Source of the DNA: DATDCV01 sp036524155
GTDB taxonomy: Bacteria > Verrucomicrobiota > Verrucomicrobiia > Limisphaerales > UBA8199
Assembly (NCBI GenBank): GCA_036524155.1
Contig: DATDCV010000406.1
Location: 1-16,455 of the forward strand
Direction: 5' to 3'
Length of the DNA: 16,455 nucleotides
Shown here: in pieces, positions 1 through 7,812 of the stretch
Layout: the number at the start of each line of letters is the position of its first letter
Position numbering within the stretch: the stretch's first letter is position 1
Program-made: the position numbers and the translations under genes
The notes under the pieces: model-generated
What the model was told of the DNA's origin: nothing
What the model saw: only the letters and a program-made list of their open reading frames with translations
Databases searched by the model: none

Positions 1-2
1 GG

Positions 3-530
3 ATTGGTGATAACGCTTCGCTCGCGGTCATCGGTGGCGGGGGTGGCAACAGTGCGCTGGCTGACCATGCAACCGTGCCGGGCGGCCGGCAGGCCGTCGC
101 TCGAAATTACGCTCAAATGGCCTACAGCAGCGGCGCGTTCAACATTCCCGGTGACTGCCAAACGTCTTTCTTTGTCGCGAAAAACAGGACGTCCGGAGCC
201 GTCACGCGGGAGTTGTTCCTTGAAATGAATACCTCCCAGCGCATGATTGTTCCGGCGAACACCACGTGGACGTTCCAGATCCTGGTTTCCGCACGCAGTT
301 CCGCCGGTGAGGCGGCGGGCTATACCATCACCGGGATGATCGGCAGGGCGGGCGACATCACCTACGCCCCGGTTTACACGGTCACCCCGATCTACGAATC
401 CGACGCCGCGTGGAACGTGACCGTCGCCGCGGACGACGCGAATGACGCGTTGGTGATTTGGGTCACCGGGAACACGGGCGACGACATCCGCTGGGTGGCC
501 AGCGTTCGTACCGCCGAAGTAAGCTGGTGA
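3..530 (+). CDS. C-terminal part of a YadA-like / tail-fibre-like surface protein (5' end outside window)
   Basis: The frame is open from the first bases of the window to the TGA at 528-530, so this is the last 175 residues of a longer protein. An internal GTG at 75 lies inside the conserved repeat and is not a believable start. The first 45 residues read like a YadA-type head repeat (HATVPGGRQAVARNYAQMAY, glycine-rich before it). They are followed by a beta-rich terminal domain with the pattern GDCQTSFFVAKN, ELFLEMN, TTWTFQILVSARS, AGYTITGMIGR, WNVTVAADD, IRWVASVRTAEVSW. Such a domain closes some phage tail fibres and some large bacterial surface proteins with YadA-like repeats. There are no phage genes nearby, so a trimeric surface or secreted protein is the likelier reading. 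The next gene begins 13 nt downstream, suggesting co-transcription. The family is inferred from sequence pattern only. Confidence 0.7.
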   Translation: MGDNASLAVIGGGGGNSALADHATVPGGRQAVARNYAQMAYSSGAFNIPGDCQTSFFVAKNRTSGAVTRELFLEMNTSQRMIVPANTTWTFQILVSARSSAGEAAGYTITGMIGRAGDITYAPVYTVTPIYESDAAWNVTVAADDANDALVIWVTGNTGDDIRWVASVRTAEVSW

Positions 531-532
531 AT

Positions 533-538
533 GGAGGT
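533..538 (+). promoter_or_regulatory. Strong Shine-Dalgarno GGAGGT for the 182-residue secreted protein
   Basis: GGAGGT lies 5 nt before the ATG at 544 and just after the stop codon of the preceding gene. It is the best ribosome binding site in the window, where most genes have weak or no SD. It supports the ATG at 544 despite the unusually long N-terminal region that this start gives the signal peptide. Confidence 0.7.
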
Positions 539-543
539 GTGCG

Positions 544-1092
544 ATGAAAGACTCGAAACTCGACAGGCAGACTCCCGGAGCCAGGTGGGTGCGAAGCGTT
601 CTTGCGAGCGCTCACGGCGCATCCGGGGCGAGGCTCACGGCGCAGCGACGGTGGCCCGTCTATCTCTGTTTTCTTATTTCCGCTTTCTGCTCCTGGGCCC
701 AGGCCCAATACTCCATTGCCTGGTCCACGATTGACGGCGGCGGCGGCACGAGCGCCGGCGGCGTTTACACCATCGCCGGGACCATCGGCCAGCCGGATGC
801 CGGCGCAATGAGCGGTGGCAACTTCACCGTGTTGGGCGGTTTTTGGAGTGTCGTCGCTACCGTGCCAACTCCTGGCGCGCCGTCACTCACACTCACGGCC
901 AACTCGCAACTCTCAGCCATCACCATTTCGTGGCCTCTGCCCGCGGAGGGTTGGGTGTTGCAGGAAAAGACGGATCTAGCCGCGGCCAACTGGGTCAATA
1001 ATGTTCAGTTGCCACAGGACGTTGGTGGCCGCAGGCAGGTGCTGATTTCACCGCTAGTCGGCAACCGGTTCTACCGGCTCTACAAACCTTGA
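544..1092 (+). CDS. Small secreted beta-sandwich protein of verrucomicrobial type
   Basis: This is a 182-residue exported protein of unknown function. It has an unusually long basic N-terminal region (about 36 residues), then a hydrophobic stretch PVYLCFLISAFCSWAQAQ with likely signal peptidase I cleavage after AQA (residue 54). Residues 57-101 carry the pattern STIDGGGGTSAGGVYTIAG, TIGQPDAGAMSGGNFTVLGG and end in FW. I recognise this module as common in Verrucomicrobia, often in many copies per genome. Residues 112-182 form a second beta-rich Ig-like unit (ITISWPLPAEGWVLQEKTDL...GNRFYRLYKP), a C-terminal tail type found on many secreted proteins of this phylum. A related tail ends the protein at 3358-5169. 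The gene starts 13 nt after the surface protein gene behind a strong SD, so the two are probably co-transcribed. No catalytic motif is visible, and a structural or binding role is only a guess. Confidence 0.85.
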   Translation: MKDSKLDRQTPGARWVRSVLASAHGASGARLTAQRRWPVYLCFLISAFCSWAQAQYSIAWSTIDGGGGTSAGGVYTIAGTIGQPDAGAMSGGNFTVLGGFWSVVATVPTPGAPSLTLTANSQLSAITISWPLPAEGWVLQEKTDLAAANWVNNVQLPQDVGGRRQVLISPLVGNRFYRLYKP

Positions 1093-1139
1093 GTCCAGCA
1101 CCAGGTGTGAAGAACGGATTTCGGCCGGCGCAGGGAGGG

Positions 1140-1223
1140 GTTGCAGAGCGACCCTGCGTCGGCTGGCCGGTTGGCAGCCGGCCAAAGCGACGTCAAGTCG
1201 GACGCAAAAAATGGGCTCTGTGT
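1140..1223 (+). other. Intergenic segment with nested complementary arms (possible structured RNA)
   Basis: Three pairs of complementary arms are nested: CAGAGC 1144-1149 with GCTCTG 1215-1220, TGCGTC 1155-1160 with GACGCA 1201-1206, and GGCCGG 1165-1170 with CCGGCC 1178-1183 around a 7-nt loop. The region lies between the stop at 1092 and the sulfotransferase gene. There is no T-run after it, so it is not a standard intrinsic terminator. It could be a 5' leader structure or a degraded repeat element. I match it to no known RNA family. Confidence 0.35.
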
Positions 1224-1322
1224 AACCTTGCGGCAAGAGTTCAACAAATGCACGCCCCAGGCAAAACTAGGCAGTGAAGACCGGACACACCACCGCGCTT
1301 GCGCTTGGCCCGTTCGTTTCCC

Positions 1323-2891
1323 ATGTTAGCCCGCGTGAGCATGAAACGGCAACGGCTGGTCTCGCCAGGGGCTCTCTCCCGGATGTTTCAGCAGGCGGCC
1401 GACGCCTGGAAACACCAGGATTATCAACAGACGATCGAGACGCTCGAACACGCCGCGCGGTTGGATCCCGCCAATGCCTCCATCCACTTGGACCTGGGGC
1501 GCGCGTACGGGCTGCGCTACGACTACTCCGGGGCGGAACGATGTTTTGAGAAGGCCGTCCGCGTTGCACCGCGCAAAATAGCGGCGCTCGTCGAAGCCGG
1601 CCGCCGCTGCCGGGAATTCGGGAGCTATGAGATGGCGAAACGCTACTTCGAGCGGGCCGCCGAAGACCAGGGCGCCACGGCAGAGGTCTTCCTCCAGCTT
1701 GCGGAAATGCACGAACGGCACGCCCGCCTGGAAGAGGCGATCCGGCTGGCGGAGCGCGCGCTGGCATTGGGCCCCGGAGATCCCGCCGCGCGGCTCGTGC
1801 GCGCGAGGCTGGAGCGGCTGTCGGGCCGCCTGGCGGAGGCTGAAAACCGCGTGCGAGATCTGCTGAACACCAAGGCGGGCGATCCCTGGCTGCGCGCGCG
1901 CGCCTGGTATGAATTGGGTGAGGTTCTGGACCGGCTGGGACGCTACGACGAAGCGATGGAAGCATTCCTTGAAGCCAAGACGCTGGTCCGGCCGGCGGCG
2001 GCGGATCACGCCGCGACGCTCCGCCGAATTCAAGAGCGCGTGCGCCAGATGGAGGAGAGCATTACCGCGACCGCGTTCGAACGGTGGGCGGCGGCGGGTG
2101 AAGCGCTGTCGCCGCCACGGCGCCTGACGGTTTTGTGCGGGCACCCGCGCTCCGGCACCACCTTGCTCGAACAAGCGCTGGACTCGCACCCCGGCGTGAT
2201 CACGGCCGAGGAGACGCACATCCTCCACGACGAGGCCTACCTCCCCTTGTGCCGAGGTTTCCCACCTGAGGCTTCCCTGCTCCAAGTGCTCGACTCGGCT
2301 CCGACCAGCCGTCTGCGGCAATCGCGCGAGGACTACTTCCGGTTCACCGAATTGTTTCTCGGCAGCACGCTTGGGGACAAGCTGCTCGTGGATAAGAACC
2401 CGGCGTTGAACGTGTTGATTCCAGCAGTGGCGCGCCTGTTTCCGGAAGCAAAGTTTCTCGTCGCGCTTCGTGACCCGCGTGACGTCTGCCTGAGTTGTTT
2501 CATGCAACCGCTGGCTCCCAACCCGGTCAGTTCCGCGTACCTGAGCCTGGACGGAACTGTGACCCAGTATCTGTCTGTGATGGGCTTCTGGCGGGCGATG
2601 ATGCCCCGGCTGCGCAACCCGTTTTTCGAGGTGCGCTACGAGGAGCTCGTCGCGGACCTCGAGGGGGCATCGCGGCGGGTGCTCGAATTTCTGGGCCTGG
2701 CGTGGGATGAGCGGGTTCTGCATTTCGATGAACACGCCCGCAGCAAACCGTTGCGTTCGCCCAGCTACGCGGAAGTGAGCAAGCCACTCACCACCCGGGC
2801 GGTGGGCCGCTGGCAACACTACCGCCGCCACCTCGAACCTTATCTCGCCAGGCTCGAACCGATGATCACCGCGTTGGGGTACACAGCGTGA
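1323..2891 (+). CDS. TPR-containing sulfotransferase
   Basis: This 522-residue protein has two halves. Residues about 20-255 are tetratricopeptide-like helical repeats (AADAWKHQDYQQTIETLEHA, LGRAYGLRYDYSGAERCFEK, LGEVLDRLGRYDEAMEAF). The C-terminal half is a sulfotransferase. Its 5'-phosphosulfate loop is GHPRSGTTLLEQ at 273-284 and its 3'-phosphate segment is LRDPRDVCLSCF at 382-393, so it should transfer sulfate from PAPS. The fold and TPR pairing resemble bacterial relatives of tyrosylprotein sulfotransferases, but the acceptor (protein, polysaccharide or small molecule) cannot be read from sequence. No signal peptide or membrane segment is visible, so it is probably cytoplasmic. The start is uncertain: 1323 is the first in-frame ATG, 1341 is a second ATG (GTGAG just upstream), and a TTG at 1299 also keeps the frame. 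A long antisense frame over the gene is a GC-driven shadow. No PAPS-synthesis genes are in the window. Confidence 0.9.
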   Translation: MLARVSMKRQRLVSPGALSRMFQQAADAWKHQDYQQTIETLEHAARLDPANASIHLDLGRAYGLRYDYSGAERCFEKAVRVAPRKIAALVEAGRRCREFGSYEMAKRYFERAAEDQGATAEVFLQLAEMHERHARLEEAIRLAERALALGPGDPAARLVRARLERLSGRLAEAENRVRDLLNTKAGDPWLRARAWYELGEVLDRLGRYDEAMEAFLEAKTLVRPAAADHAATLRRIQERVRQMEESITATAFERWAAAGEALSPPRRLTVLCGHPRSGTTLLEQALDSHPGVITAEETHILHDEAYLPLCRGFPPEASLLQVLDSAPTSRLRQSREDYFRFTELFLGSTLGDKLLVDKNPALNVLIPAVARLFPEAKFLVALRDPRDVCLSCFMQPLAPNPVSSAYLSLDGTVTQYLSVMGFWRAMMPRLRNPFFEVRYEELVADLEGASRRVLEFLGLAWDERVLHFDEHARSKPLRSPSYAEVSKPLTTRAVGRWQHYRRHLEPYLARLEPMITALGYTA

Positions 2892-3357
2892 CGGGGAGGC
2901 TGCAAGGCCTCCAGAACCAGCTCAACTCGCCTGTCTTGCAGCCGCCTTTTTGCTGAGAGGTCCGGGCTTTGCAGCGGTTCCGGTCATCCCCACCCATTTC
3001 CGAGCGCGGAGCGTATCAATCTCGCAAGGCGGAGCGCCGGTTTTCAACCGGCTTAAACCAACCAGCCACCCTCTCGTTTCGGTAAACAAGCCCAGCACGG
3101 GCGAACCAAGGACGTCGTAAGCCGGTTGAAAACCGGCGCTCCGCTCTGGAAGACTGAGGCATCCCCGCATGTCGGAAAGCAGGGTTGAAATCGGGGCAAC
3201 TTGGGTCTAGGGTCTGGAATTGAAGCCTAAAGCGAGCCCCCCGCCAGCCGTTTTCTTACCGGGTGGACGGAGCCAGGCGAACGATGCCATAAAAAGTCAC
3301 GTTAACCCACAGAGGTCCCACATTCAAATCCTCTACTAACTGTCAGAGAAAAAGACT
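2892..3357. other. Non-coding interval between sulfotransferase and secreted multidomain protein
   Basis: This 466-nt stretch has no convincing gene; a reverse-strand frame at 2922-3170 runs through a palindrome and matches nothing. It holds the 27-bp inverted repeat described separately. Further on, TTGAAA (3185-3190) and TAGGGT (3208-3213), spaced 17 nt, are a weak sigma-70-like promoter candidate for the gene at 3358. The last 60 nt before that gene are AT-richer than the surroundings, as expected of a leader. Confidence 0.6.
3029..3144. repeat. REP-like pair: perfect 27-bp inverted repeat with 62-nt spacer
   Basis: Bases 3029-3055 are exactly the reverse complement of 3118-3144. Each arm also contains its own hairpin, GCCGGTT-TTC-AACCGGC (7-bp stem, 3-nt loop), next to GGAGC or its complement. 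The arrangement, two hairpin-forming copies in opposite orientation around a short spacer, is that of a bacterial interspersed mosaic element made of REP units. GGAGCGCCGGTT...AACCGGC units are familiar to me from verrucomicrobial intergenic DNA. No transposase is adjacent. Confidence 0.8.
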
Positions 3358-5169
3358 ATGAAAATGAGAAGACCTGCCAACGTCCGCCGCGCGGCGCTGC
3401 TCGCGCTCGGAGTATTCCTGGGCCGCGGCGCCCAGGCCGACACCATCCTGGAATTCGACAATCAAACCACCAATCAAGACGTTTCTCAGTCCTTCGGAGA
3501 CTACGCGGCCGCCTCAAGCGACGGTGTGTCAGTGGTGGGCTTCGGCACGCCGAACATCGGCTTGACATGGCAGGCGACGGGTCCCGCCGACGCCGTGTGG
3601 CAGTACTACAACGACTCGGTCTGGTCCGCTGCCCAATTGAACGATTCGACAGTCGGCTCAACTTTTGACATCGTTTTCACCCCTAACAATCCGTCGGCGC
3701 GGGTGGTGGTGGAGTCGTTCAACTTCCATCCCTATTATAATTCGTCAGAGCGATTTACTTACAAGGTCAGCCTCTTGTCCGGCGCGACAGTAGTCAGCGG
3801 TCCCACCAACCTGACATTCCTGTCGGATAGCACCAAGAACCACCCGATAACCTTCAACTACACAGGTGCGCTGGGCCAAACTTTGAAACTGAAAATCGAT
3901 CGCCTGGCTTCCACGCTCGGCGCCGGTGAGGTCGAGGGAGACCCGTTCGACATCGCAGTGGATGACGTCCGGTTTGCCCAACTGCCGGAGACGGTGTTTC
4001 CTGCCGGCCCCCTGGTGGTGTCCACTTCGCCGGCGGACGGTCAAACCGGCGTCGCCGCGGTTTATTACCCCTACCAGGCAAGCATCACCAACGGCGAAAC
4101 CACGCTCGTGGCCAGCTCGATCCGTTTGCGATTCGACGGCAGCCCCGTGTCGCCGCCGGCAGCCATCTCATCCGGGGACGGCGTGACGAATGTCAGTTAC
4201 CTCGCCACGGCGTTGTTGGGCAGCGGTTCGACGCACACCTACACGCTCACGTATGACGACAACCTGGGCTTGACTTATACCAACGAGGTCCAGTTCACCG
4301 CCGCGAATTACGCCACGCTGCCCGCCGCTTATGCCAACCCGCCCGGCTCGGGCGTTACGCCGGGCTTCACGTTCCGTACCGTTCTGGCTCCGCAGGATAC
4401 CACAAACATCCTGGCCAGCTCGATCGCCCGCGCGAGGGCCCAATTGGCCGGCACGCTAATCGATCCGAGTAATAGCCTCCCCTATACAAACGCGGCTCCG
4501 CCGGGGCCCAATGCCGACGGCTCCTACAACATCGACACGGTGCTCAATTATAACGACAACGGCGGCGTTGCCGGCAACTTTGGTGGGGACCTGACGTTCC
4601 CTGGGCTGGACTTTGGCCCCTACGACTGGTTCTCGTGCGAAGGACTGCTCAACCTGGAGCTGGCAGCCGGCTACTACCGGCTGGGAGTCAACAGCGACGA
4701 CGGCTTCGAGGTTGATGCCACACCTCCACCCGGGCTGCCCGGATCGCCAATCATGCTGGGCATCTTCGATAATGGCCGGGCGGCTGCTGACACCTTATTC
4801 GACTTCCTCGTGCCGACCGCTGGCGTCTATCCGTTCCAGTTGATTTACTTCGAGAGTCAGGGATCCGCCAGTTGCGAGTTCTTTTCGGTCGCTGACCTCG
4901 CCACCGGAGAGAAGATTCTCATCAACGAGGTTGCCAATCCAAGCGCCATCAAGTCATACCGCGTGTTGAAACCACGGATCGTCAGCATCGCCCGGAGCGA
5001 GTCGAATGCGGTTGTAAGTTGGGTTTATGGAACGCCACCCTTCCAGGTGCAATTCACACCCAGCCTGACCAATCCAGCCTGGAATAACGTTGGGTCGCCG
5101 ACTACCAGTACGACCGCAAACGTCCCGATCCAACCGGGCGCAGGTTTCATACGGGTCAGCGGCCAGTAA
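3358..5169 (+). CDS. Large secreted multidomain beta-sandwich protein, function unknown
   Basis: This is a 603-residue exported protein. Residues 1-27 are a signal peptide (basic start, RRAALLALGVFLG, cleavage after GAQA). Residues about 30-215 are a beta-rich domain of the kind seen in secreted discoidin- or PEP-CTERM-type proteins, ending in FDIAVDDVRF. Residues about 218-340 are Ig-like (VVSTSPADGQTGVAAVYYPY). Residues about 345-525 resemble a PA14/GLEYA-like carbohydrate-binding sandwich, with AAGYYRLGVNSDDGFEVDA and a later VYPFQLIYFESQGSASCEFF strand. Residues 535-603 are a short terminal Ig-like unit (AVVSWVYGTPPFQVQFTPSL, PAWNNVG, GAGFIRVSGQ). No PEP-CTERM, LPXTG or catalytic motif is seen. 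The ATG at 3358 follows AGAGAAA as a weak SD; another ATG lies two codons on. The oxidoreductase gene begins 21 nt after the stop, so the two may share a transcript. A surface-bound glycan-binding role is inferred. Confidence 0.85.
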   Translation: MKMRRPANVRRAALLALGVFLGRGAQADTILEFDNQTTNQDVSQSFGDYAAASSDGVSVVGFGTPNIGLTWQATGPADAVWQYYNDSVWSAAQLNDSTVGSTFDIVFTPNNPSARVVVESFNFHPYYNSSERFTYKVSLLSGATVVSGPTNLTFLSDSTKNHPITFNYTGALGQTLKLKIDRLASTLGAGEVEGDPFDIAVDDVRFAQLPETVFPAGPLVVSTSPADGQTGVAAVYYPYQASITNGETTLVASSIRLRFDGSPVSPPAAISSGDGVTNVSYLATALLGSGSTHTYTLTYDDNLGLTYTNEVQFTAANYATLPAAYANPPGSGVTPGFTFRTVLAPQDTTNILASSIARARAQLAGTLIDPSNSLPYTNAAPPGPNADGSYNIDTVLNYNDNGGVAGNFGGDLTFPGLDFGPYDWFSCEGLLNLELAAGYYRLGVNSDDGFEVDATPPPGLPGSPIMLGIFDNGRAAADTLFDFLVPTAGVYPFQLIYFESQGSASCEFFSVADLATGEKILINEVANPSAIKSYRVLKPRIVSIARSESNAVVSWVYGTPPFQVQFTPSLTNPAWNNVGSPTTSTTANVPIQPGAGFIRVSGQ

Positions 5170-5190
5170 ATACCCCGGGGATTGCCGCCT

Positions 5191-6366
5191 ATGAACGCCT
5201 CGCCTGGGACCTTGAATCGTCGCCAGTTCACAAAAACCGCGCTGTTTGCCGGCGCCGCCGTCGCTTCCGGGGTTCTGCCGCTCAGCGGCGCCCAGCAGGT
5301 CACACGCATCCGAACGGGCGTGATCGGTTGCGGCAGCGTGTCGCATTCCTACCTGCCGGTGCTGACCCAGTGTCCGTTTGTCGACGTGGTCAGCCTGTGC
5401 GACATCCGGCCCGAGCGCGCGCGCAGCCAGGCGGAGCGGTTCAAGGTGACGCACCACTACCCGCATATCGAGGCCATGCTTGCCGGCGAGGCATTCGAGT
5501 TTCTCGTGAACCTGACGGACATGCAGGAACACGAGCATCTGAATCGCCAGGCGCTCGAAGCCGGCAAGCATGTCTGGAGCGAAAAGCCCATCGCCAACTC
5601 GCTGCCTGCGGGACAGAAGTTGCTGCGCCTCGCCCGGCAAAGACAGCTTCGTCTTTGGGGCGCGCCGATCACCGTGCAGAGCCCGCAGTTCGCGTTCATG
5701 GCAAAGACACTCGCGCGAGGTGCGTTGGGACGCGTGGCGGCGGCGCACGCGGATTACGGGCACGAAGGTCCGAACTGGTCGTCGTTCTTCTACGAGACGG
5801 GTGGCGGCAGCATGCCCGACCTGATGGTCTATAACCTGACGTCCCTGACCGGCCTGCTGGGACCCGCCAAACACGTCAGCGCGATGCTGAGCATTGTCAC
5901 TCCCGAACGCGACATCACCGGCAAGGGCAGGATCCGCGTCACGGAGGAAGATAACGCCCAGTTGCTGCTCGACCACGGTCATGGTGTGCTCTCACACGTG
6001 CAGTCCGGGTTCAATTACTTCAATCCGCACGGCCACGACGGCAGCGGCGAGCAGCGCCACACCATCACGATTGTCGGGTCGGGCGGGTTCATGGGACTGG
6101 TTGGCTACGACTGGGCGCCGCAGGGCGTGGACGTCGCCACCCATCAGCAGCCCATCCTGGAACGGCACGCCACCGATGCCGCGGGGTACATCTGGCAGCA
6201 GGGCGCGGCCCTGGCCGCCGAATGCCTGGCCACCGACCGCGAGTTGCTCGTCACTCCCGAACAGGCGTTGCATGTGCTGGAGATCATCACCGGGGCCAGG
6301 AAATCACAACAAACCGGCAAACGTATCGCGCTCACCTCAACTTTTCGCTGGCCGGTCGTGAGCTGA
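5191..6366 (+). CDS. Tat-exported Gfo/Idh/MocA family oxidoreductase
   Basis: This 391-residue protein is an NAD(P)-dependent sugar or cyclitol oxidoreductase of the Gfo/Idh/MocA family. The N-terminus has a twin-arginine signal (NRRQF at 9-13, then the hydrophobic TALFAGAAVASGVLPLSGA), so it is probably exported folded with its cofactor, as in periplasmic glucose-fructose oxidoreductase. The Rossmann nucleotide loop is GVIGCGSVS (43-51). The acidic end of the second strand is LCDIRPERA (69-77), and the family's EKP motif is SEKPIANS (130-137). The C-terminal domain carries GGGSMPDLMVYNLTSLTGLL (204-223), a normal variant of the family's GG-G-D-G-Y segment. The substrate is unknown. The ATG at 5191 is preferred; a TTG at 5182 would only add three residues. 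The gene lies 21 nt after the secreted protein gene and ends 10 nt before the converging transglutaminase gene. Confidence 0.93.
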   Translation: MNASPGTLNRRQFTKTALFAGAAVASGVLPLSGAQQVTRIRTGVIGCGSVSHSYLPVLTQCPFVDVVSLCDIRPERARSQAERFKVTHHYPHIEAMLAGEAFEFLVNLTDMQEHEHLNRQALEAGKHVWSEKPIANSLPAGQKLLRLARQRQLRLWGAPITVQSPQFAFMAKTLARGALGRVAAAHADYGHEGPNWSSFFYETGGGSMPDLMVYNLTSLTGLLGPAKHVSAMLSIVTPERDITGKGRIRVTEEDNAQLLLDHGHGVLSHVQSGFNYFNPHGHDGSGEQRHTITIVGSGGFMGLVGYDWAPQGVDVATHQQPILERHATDAAGYIWQQGAALAAECLATDRELLVTPEQALHVLEIITGARKSQQTGKRIALTSTFRWPVVS

Positions 6367-6376
6367 AACCCCGCCG

Positions 6377-7708
6377 CTATGACCGATGGAAAAGAAACTC
6401 GGTTTGGACCTTGACCGGCTTGCCGTCGATTTCCATCACCGGGTAGGCCAGGAAGTTGATGGGGCCGGAGACTGGGCCCGGCTCGACGACCAGGTCGCGG
6501 CCTTTGCTGAGCTCGAACCTGTTCGCGGGGTGGTGGCCGAAGTAATAATCAGTCAGGCTTGAGTTCTTGTTTGCCTCACTTAGGTCCACAGGCACCCACT
6601 TGCCCTCGGCAAAAAACTCCGCCCAGCAATGGTACCCGTCGATGCCGCCCTCATTTCGCTCAGAGGGAATCGCGGCGCCGATGGAAAAGCGCGCCGGAAT
6701 GCCGGCCGCGCGCGCCAACGCGATGAAATACGCGTGAAAGTCCGAGCAATTCCCGCTGTGCGCATCGCAGGCATATACCGCGTCGCCGCGGCCCCATCCG
6801 GACCCATAACGGGCATAACGCACCTTGTCGATCACATGGTCGTACAGCGCGCGGGCGCGCGCGAGGTCGTTGGTTTTGCCTTGGGTCACTTGCTGAGCGA
6901 TTGTCTGGAAAGTCTCATTGGCCGGCACCAGATTTTCGGGTTTTAGATACCTGTCCGCGGCCGGGTTGCGGACGGCATATTCCGCTTTCTCGAACCGCTT
7001 GACCCGGTAGCGGATTTCGATCGTCTTGCCGCCATCACTGGGCCCGGCCTCCAGATACAACACTTTGTTCCCATACTCCCGCTCTTCGAGTTCGCGCCAA
7101 GGTCCGGGCGTCGTGATGCCTTTGACTTCAACCCGTTGGAACATGTCCGAGGTGGCGAAGGGCAGCCACAGGCGCGCAGTGCCGGTGATCTCGGGCAGTT
7201 TGGCCCGATAGGTAAAATCAAATCCATCGGCGCCATTAATGACGCCCAATAAGCGTGGAGGGGCATTCTTCACCGGCACCCGCTGCCAGGAATTGTCGCG
7301 ATTTTGTTCCCACAGGTAGAGCGGCCGTCCGTTCACCTTGTGGACGCTCGTCTCAGTGACAGTCATCGCACCGGGAGGACCTTTCATGAAAAAGTCCACG
7401 TCGTAGACCGGCCCGTCGGTCCCGACCAGGTCGACACACGCGAAGCTGACTCCGCCCCCGAGACTGGCCAGATACTCAAGATGAACCCTGACCAGTTGGA
7501 GACTCAGCTCTTTGTCTTTGAACCGCAGCTTGAAATAACCTTCGCTCTTCGCGGATTCCTCCGTGATGTGCTTTTCGATCCCAGCCGCGATTTGGTCAAT
7601 CGTGACCAGCGGCCCCGTCGTCTGCTGGGACGGCGACGCCGGAAGCCGGGCCATCAGCAGTACCACGCACACCACCCACGACACGCCGAAAGCGCGCTGT
7701 AATGGCAT
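6377..7708 (-). CDS. Secreted transglutaminase-like protein with an N-terminal accessory domain
   Basis: This is a 443-residue exported protein. Residues 1-27 are a signal peptide (GVSWVVCVVLLMARLPASPS). Residues about 35-145 form an accessory domain (VHLEYLASLGGGVSFACVDL, VYDVDFFMKG, VTETSVHKVNGRPLYLWEQ). Residues about 160-240 are a beta-rich linker domain typical of the region before bacterial transglutaminase cores. Residues about 265-400 are the transglutaminase/protease-like core with a complete triad: Cys321 in SGNCSDFHAYF, His360 in DGYHCWAEFF and Asp375 in WVPVDLSEA. Bacterial members cross-link or cleave peptides or amides outside the cytoplasm; the substrate here is unknown. The ATG complementary to 7706-7708 has a good SD, AAAGGA (7716-7721 complement), 7 nt upstream. 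The SEHP lipoprotein gene lies 104 nt upstream on the same strand. The 3' end converges on the oxidoreductase gene. Confidence 0.9.
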   Translation of the reverse strand: MPLQRAFGVSWVVCVVLLMARLPASPSQQTTGPLVTIDQIAAGIEKHITEESAKSEGYFKLRFKDKELSLQLVRVHLEYLASLGGGVSFACVDLVGTDGPVYDVDFFMKGPPGAMTVTETSVHKVNGRPLYLWEQNRDNSWQRVPVKNAPPRLLGVINGADGFDFTYRAKLPEITGTARLWLPFATSDMFQRVEVKGITTPGPWRELEEREYGNKVLYLEAGPSDGGKTIEIRYRVKRFEKAEYAVRNPAADRYLKPENLVPANETFQTIAQQVTQGKTNDLARARALYDHVIDKVRYARYGSGWGRGDAVYACDAHSGNCSDFHAYFIALARAAGIPARFSIGAAIPSERNEGGIDGYHCWAEFFAEGKWVPVDLSEANKNSSLTDYYFGHHPANRFELSKGRDLVVEPGPVSGPINFLAYPVMEIDGKPVKVQTEFLFHRS

Positions 7709-7812
7709 CTGAAGATCCTTTCCAGAACCGCCGGAAACGACACGTCGCCGGGAGTTGGACCGGCCTTCGCCGGCGCGTCAGCCCGGACTGCCGTTATGCC
7801 AGCGGTTCGTCG

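Noticed and set aside
1..530. Prophage tail module
   Set aside because: The C-terminal domain type occurs in phage tail fibres, but no other phage gene is next to it and the downstream gene is a typical verrucomicrobial secreted protein.
1326..2831. 501-residue open frame antisense to the sulfotransferase gene
   Set aside because: The sense strand carries clear PAPS-binding and TPR motifs; the antisense product has no recognisable domain and follows from GC-rich codon use.
3029..3144. CRISPR repeats
   Set aside because: There are only two copies, in opposite orientation, with one spacer and no cas gene.
2922..3170. 82-residue minus-strand open frame
   Set aside because: It is formed largely by the inverted repeat and its spacer and matches no family.
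4954..5982. 342-residue minus-strand open frame
   Set aside because: It overlaps the 3' end of the secreted protein and most of the oxidoreductase, both strongly supported; its own product shows no domain.
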